NCBI GenBank assembly: GCA_004322005.1 | Contig: SCRF01000026.1 | Location: forward strand, 1-57,302 | From: Rhodanobacter sp. | GTDB lineage: Bacteria; Pseudomonadota; Gammaproteobacteria; Xanthomonadales; Rhodanobacteraceae | Direction: 5' to 3' | Length of the DNA: 57,302 nucleotides | Part shown: positions 56,154-57,302 of the stretch, piece by piece | Layout: every line of letters begins with the position of its first letter | Numbering within the stretch: the first letter of the stretch is position 1 | Made by a program: the position numbers and the translations under genes | The notes under the pieces: generated by a model | Told to the model about the DNA's origin: nothing | The model's database searches: none | Seen by the model: only the letters and a program-made list of their open reading frames with translations

Positions 56154-57231
56154 ATCCGGCGGACTCCACGCCAGACTGCAGTGGCGCCGCGATGCGCTCG
56201 CGCTGGATATCGACATCGCGCTGCCGCCGCGCGGGATCACCGCCTTGTTCGGTCCTTCCGGCGCCGGCAAGACCAGCTGCCTGCGCGCGATCGCCGGATT
56301 GGAGCGCGGCAGCGAGGGCATCGTGCGCTTCGCCGGCGAGTTGTGGCAGGACAGTGGGCGAGGTGTCTTCGTGCCGCCGCACCGGCGCCGGCTCGGTTAC
56401 GTGTTCCAGGAAGCGAGCCTGTTCACTCACTGCTCGGTGGCCGGCAATCTCGATTACGGCTATCGGCGCGCCGGGCAGCCGGCACATCTGGACCGTGCGG
56501 CACTGGTCGACCAGTTCGGCGTGCGCCCGCTGCTGGCCCGGCGGGTCGACATGTTGTCCGGCGGCGAACGCCAGCGCGTGGCGATCGTGCGGGCGCTGTT
56601 GTCCGATCCAGCCCTGCTGCTGTTCGACGAGCCGCTGTCGGCGCTCGATGCCGCGGCCCGGGACGATCTGCTGGGTTGTCTGGAAACCCTGCACGCCTCG
56701 CTGGCGGTGCCGATGATCTACGTCAGCCATGCCATCGACGAGGTCGCCCGGCTGGCGGATCATCTGGTGCTGCTCGATGCCGGCCGCGTGGTGGCGCAGG
56801 GGCCGTTGCAGGCGACATTGACCCGGCTGGATCTGCCGCCGGCGCTGTCCGGGGCGGTGGGCGCCGTGCTCGAGGGCATCGTGGTCGGCCACGATGCCGA
56901 TGACCACCTCACCGAACTGGCGTTCGCCGGGGGCACGCTGTTCGTGCCGCGCCGCGGCGACGCCGTGGGGAGCATGCTGCGTTGCCGCATCAGTGCCCGC
57001 GACGTGGTGCTGACATGCGAGCGCCAGCACGCCAGCAGCGCACTCAACCAGATCCGCTCGCGGGTGGTCGCGATGGCCGCGGCGGAGCATCCTTCGCAGT
57101 GCCTGGTCAAGCTCGATGCGGGCGGCAGCGCATTGCTGGCGCGCATCACGCGCCGTTCGTGGCAGGCGCTGGAGCTCGAACCTGGCAGCGAAGTGTGGGC
57201 GCAGGTCAAGGCGGTGGCCCTTGGTGGCTGA
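56146..57231 (+). CDS. modC: Molybdate ABC transporter ATPase with TOBE/MOP domain
   Basis: The 361-residue ATPase has Walker A ([17 protein letters not shown]), signature ([16 protein letters not shown]), Walker B ([12 protein letters not shown]) and switch His ([10 protein letters not shown]), followed by a C-terminal regulatory MOP/TOBE domain (about 285-361, [41 protein letters not shown]) that binds molybdate and can inhibit transport. GTG 56146 was chosen because GGAGG (56134-56138) stands seven bases before it and the ATPase fold begins there. It overlaps modB by eight bases. A GTAG repeat begins 15 bases after its stop. Confidence 0.95.
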   Translation: MTESGGLHARLQWRRDALALDIDIALPPRGITALFGPSGAGKTSCLRAIAGLERGSEGIVRFAGELWQDSGRGVFVPPHRRRLGYVFQEASLFTHCSVAGNLDYGYRRAGQPAHLDRAALVDQFGVRPLLARRVDMLSGGERQRVAIVRALLSDPALLLFDEPLSALDAAARDDLLGCLETLHASLAVPMIYVSHAIDEVARLADHLVLLDAGRVVAQGPLQATLTRLDLPPALSGAVGAVLEGIVVGHDADDHLTELAFAGGTLFVPRRGDAVGSMLRCRISARDVVLTCERQHASSALNQIRSRVVAMAAAEHPSQCLVKLDAGGSALLARITRRSWQALELEPGSEVWAQVKAVALGG

Positions 57232-57245
57232 GATCGCCGGCAAGC

Positions 57246-57302
57246 GTAGGAGCGCGCTCGCGCGCGATGCTCTTCGCACTCTGCGCATCCTAGAGCATCG
57301 CG
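57246..57302. repeat. GTAG-type REP-like inverted repeat (copy 5), cut by the window end
   Basis: The left arm GTAGGAGCGCGCTCGCGCGC (57246-57265, continuing GATGC to 57270) is complete; the right arm starts GCATCGCG at 57295 and is cut at the last base. The stem is one base different from copy 4. Confidence 0.8.

Overview
The window looks like chromosome of a high-GC gammaproteobacterium, most likely an order Xanthomonadales member of the Rhodanobacteraceae type (Rhodanobacter, Dyella or a relative). The grounds are the uniformly GC-rich codon use, the blocks pyrG-kdsA-eno-ftsB-ispD-ispF-truD, surE-pcm-nlpD without a following rpoS, rlmE-ftsH and tig-clpP-clpX-lon-hupB-ppiD, a metal-type KdsA, and several GTAG-ended REP-like inverted repeats of the kind known from Stenotrophomonas and Pseudomonas. 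The genus is inferred from gene content only; no search was run.

Left edge (1-1641): a markedly AT-rich stretch with the tail of an unknown gene, a HlyC-like protein acyltransferase and a sulfotransferase resembling the RaxST type. This is probably the end of a horizontally acquired peptide or toxin modification cluster that continues to the left of the window. It is the most unusual part of the sequence.

Accessory and regulatory block (1683-12950, all on the minus strand): a tightly overlapping four-gene operon (alpha/beta hydrolase, two ArnE/ArnF-like small membrane proteins, DegT-type PLP aminotransferase); a four-gene ABC efflux pump (outer-membrane factor, FtsX-type permease, ATPase, HlyD-type lipoprotein adaptor) preceded by an overlapping two-component system; then GNAT, SET-domain and ComEA-like genes.

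Housekeeping block (13156-46700): M20 peptidase and YggS; NlpC/P60 and rhomboid proteases; rapA and an M13 peptidase on the minus strand; CTP synthase, KDO8P synthase, enolase, FtsB, MEP-pathway IspD/IspF and TruD; Smr protein; SurE, Pcm, a 40-residue coupled ORF and NlpD; YhbY, RlmE and FtsH; six tRNA genes (Arg-ACG, Pro-TGG, Arg-TCT, His-GTG, Lys-CTT, Leu-TAG); trigger factor, ClpP, ClpX, Lon, HU, tRNA-Val and tRNA-Asp, PpiD. The last group is a protein folding and proteolysis neighbourhood.

Right end (46741-57231): an NAD-type molybdenum formate dehydrogenase operon (oxlT-fdsGBA-fdhD-fdsD, minus strand), divergent from a molybdate ABC importer (modABC, plus strand). The importer would supply the molybdenum, FdhD would sulfurate the cofactor, FdsGBAD would oxidise formate with NAD+, and the OxlT-type carrier would bring in formate or oxalate.

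Five GTAG-type inverted repeats (17298, 20377, 25481, 29538 and a truncated one at 57246) sit only between genes. No CRISPR array, rRNA gene, insertion sequence or integrase was seen.
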